A stretch of DNA of 6,487 nt from Deltaproteobacteria bacterium (GTDB lineage Bacteria; Desulfobacterota; Desulfobaccia; Desulfobaccales; 0-14-0-80-60-11). Below are positions 5,608 through 6,487 of the stretch, piece by piece. The position numbers and the translations under genes were made by a program. Each line of letters begins with the position of its first letter. Positions within the stretch are counted from its first letter, which is position 1. The DNA is taken from assembly GCA_016874945.1 (NCBI GenBank), contig VGSO01000173.1:1-6487 (forward strand). The letters run 5' to 3'. The notes under the pieces are model-generated. The model was not told where the DNA came from. It saw only the letters and a list, made by a program, of their open reading frames with translations, and searched no databases.

Positions 5608-5799
5608 ATGCATAATCTGACTCGCATAACCTTTAATTCCGAGGTCATGGGAGGTAAACCGTGTATACGTGGCATGCGGGTGACGGTGGGGGCGATTGTG
5701 GGGTTGGTCGCTTCCGGCAAAACGGTTGACGAAGTGCTTGCCAATTATCCTTACCTGGAGCGGGAGGATATATTGGAGGCGCTATCGTACGCTGCATAG
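5608..5799 (+). CDS. DUF433 antitoxin, truncated by an in-frame TAG
   Basis: A 63-aa protein of the DUF433 family (VapB-type antitoxins usually paired with DUF5615 PIN-like toxins). The sequence shows family landmarks: RITFNSEVMGGKPCIRGMRV (6-25), TVGAIVGLVASGKTVDEVL (26-44) and YPYLEREDILEALSYAA (47-63). The start at 5608 is fixed by a strong AGGAGG site at 5597-5602, five bases upstream; earlier in-frame ATGs have no such site and give unrelated sequence. Translation stops at TAG 5797-5799, but the same frame then reads RAGEREVPLASA and reaches TGA at 5836-5838. In the family, YAA is commonly followed by W and a tail of the type RAEEREVPLA, so the TAG is best read as a mutated TGG. The restored protein would be 76 aa and its stop would overlap the toxin GTG by four bases (GTGA). 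The core fold may still form. It is probably an orphan, because the toxin is gone. Confidence 0.8.
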   Translation: MHNLTRITFNSEVMGGKPCIRGMRVTVGAIVGLVASGKTVDEVLANYPYLEREDILEALSYAA

Positions 5800-5834
5800 C
5801 GGGCCGGAGAACGGGAAGTGCCTTTGGCCTCTGC

Positions 5835-5880
5835 GTGAAAATTTTGATCGATATGGATTTGCCTCCCCTTTGGGTCCAGG
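5835..5880 (+). pseudogene. DUF5615-type toxin remnant, only the first 15 codons
   Basis: From GTG 5835 the sequence reads VKILIDMDLPPLWVQ, which matches the start of DUF5615 PIN-like toxins (first acidic residue of the nuclease site within ILID-D). Normal family members are about 110-120 aa, but here the match ends near 5880 and the sequence becomes the leader of the radical SAM gene. The predicted ancestral antitoxin stop overlaps this GTG by four bases, as in intact pairs. The frame stays open into the radical SAM gene, so a fused N-terminal extension is possible. The residues that would complete the catalytic site are missing, so no nuclease activity is expected. The identification rests on 15 residues plus context. 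Confidence 0.65.
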
Positions 5881-5894
5881 AGCAGGTAAACCAA

Positions 5895-6487
5895 ATGGAC
5901 GATTTATTACTCAAGAAATTCACACGAAGAGATTTCCTGGGAAACACTGCCAAACTCTGTTTCCTGGTTGGGATGTCTTCAATCTCCCTTTATTGCACTG
6001 AGACGGAATCCTCGAATAATGAGCCAAAGACTGAAGTTGGAAAACCCGGTAAAACTGGCTCTGATTTTGAACCGGCGTATCTGAAACTTCACAAAACTGG
6101 TGAACTGCAAAAGCGGTCGGAAAAACTCTGGGCCATGATGGAAAGTTGCCAGCTCTGTCCGAGAAAATGCGGGGATAATCGTCTTAAGGGAATGAGCGGA
6201 TTCTGTCGCGCTCCTGGTGCCAGGCTTATTGTTTCGGCGTATCAGGCGCACTTTGGCGAAGAAAGACCACTGGTTGGAAAAGGCGGTTCAGGGACAATCT
6301 TTTTTTCCCATTGCAGTTTACGGTGTGTCTTTTGTCAAAACTGGACAGTCAGTCATCTTGGCAGAGGCTCTGAAAAAAATATTAATGGACTTGCCGGAAT
6401 GATGCTGCGGCTGCAAGAAAAAGGTTGTCACAATATTAACCTTGTTACCCCAACGCATTATTCCCCCCAAATCTTAAAAGCTCTTGA
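5895..6487 (+). CDS. Radical SAM protein of the PflX/COG1313 type with Tat signal, C-terminus cut by window
   Basis: The frame is open from 5895 to the window end (197 residues seen). Residues 10-33 look like a twin-arginine signal: TRRDFLG (10-16), then the hydrophobic stretch LCFLVGMSSISLY. Cys34 could be a lipidation site, but the lipobox is poor. A cysteine block CQLCPRKCGDNR (85-96) with C104 is typical of these proteins and may bind a second iron-sulfur cluster. The radical SAM motif C140-x3-C144-x2-C147 (HCSLRCVFCQNW) would hold the 4Fe-4S cluster that cleaves S-adenosylmethionine. The family block GCHNINLVTPTHY (177-189) follows. It is related to pyruvate formate-lyase activases, but the substrate is unknown. 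The ATG at 5895 has AGG 8 bases upstream; an in-frame GTG at 5835 would add the toxin remnant. Base composition is visibly more AT-rich than the tungstate genes. A Tat signal on a SAM-dependent enzyme is odd, since SAM is cytoplasmic. Confidence 0.88.
   Translation, partial: MDDLLLKKFTRRDFLGNTAKLCFLVGMSSISLYCTETESSNNEPKTEVGKPGKTGSDFEPAYLKLHKTGELQKRSEKLWAMMESCQLCPRKCGDNRLKGMSGFCRAPGARLIVSAYQAHFGEERPLVGKGGSGTIFFSHCSLRCVFCQNWTVSHLGRGSEKNINGLAGMMLRLQEKGCHNINLVTPTHYSPQILKAL

Noticed and set aside
5797..5799. TAG read through as pyrrolysine
   Set aside because: The family has tryptophan here and the adjacent toxin is also broken, so a simple TGG-to-TAG mutation in a decaying locus is more likely.

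Overview
The window looks like a chromosomal segment of an anaerobic bacterium, most likely a Desulfobacterota-type sulfate reducer or syntroph. The hints are tungstate-uptake genes, a DUF4301 protein, a PflX-like radical SAM protein with a Tat signal, and arrays of 7-bp repeats between genes. The taxonomic call is inference. No RNA genes, IS elements or CRISPR arrays were seen.

Positions 1-1613 hold a tungstate-uptake module, all on the minus strand: a single-domain ModE-like regulator (1149-1589), the tungstate-binding protein tupA (188-1012), and the first 15 codons of a probable tupB permease (1-46, cut by the window edge). A 20-bp perfect palindrome overlaps the modE-like promoter. A related 24-bp imperfect palindrome overlaps the tupA promoter. 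Together they suggest that the regulator controls itself and the transporter. The whole tupA-tupB spacer is filled with tandem heptanucleotides, and shorter heptamer arrays sit at the 3' ends of the modE-like gene and of the next gene.

Positions 1710-5417 carry two large minus-strand genes of unknown role: a DUF4301 protein with sequence blocks resembling sugar-nucleotidyltransferases (1710-3278), and a 635-aa SWIM zinc-finger protein (3510-5417). The spacer between them holds a possible promoter and a hairpin just before the DUF4301 start.

Positions 5418-6487 switch to the plus strand. A spacer with 11-12-bp-spaced direct repeats leads into a decayed DUF433/DUF5615 toxin-antitoxin pair. The antitoxin ends early at a TAG where the reading frame otherwise continues with a family-like tail. 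The toxin keeps only about 15 codons before the sequence becomes a Tat-signal radical SAM gene (PflX/COG1313 type) that runs off the window end. The toxin start is in frame with the radical SAM gene, which now appears to lie under the old toxin-antitoxin promoter.
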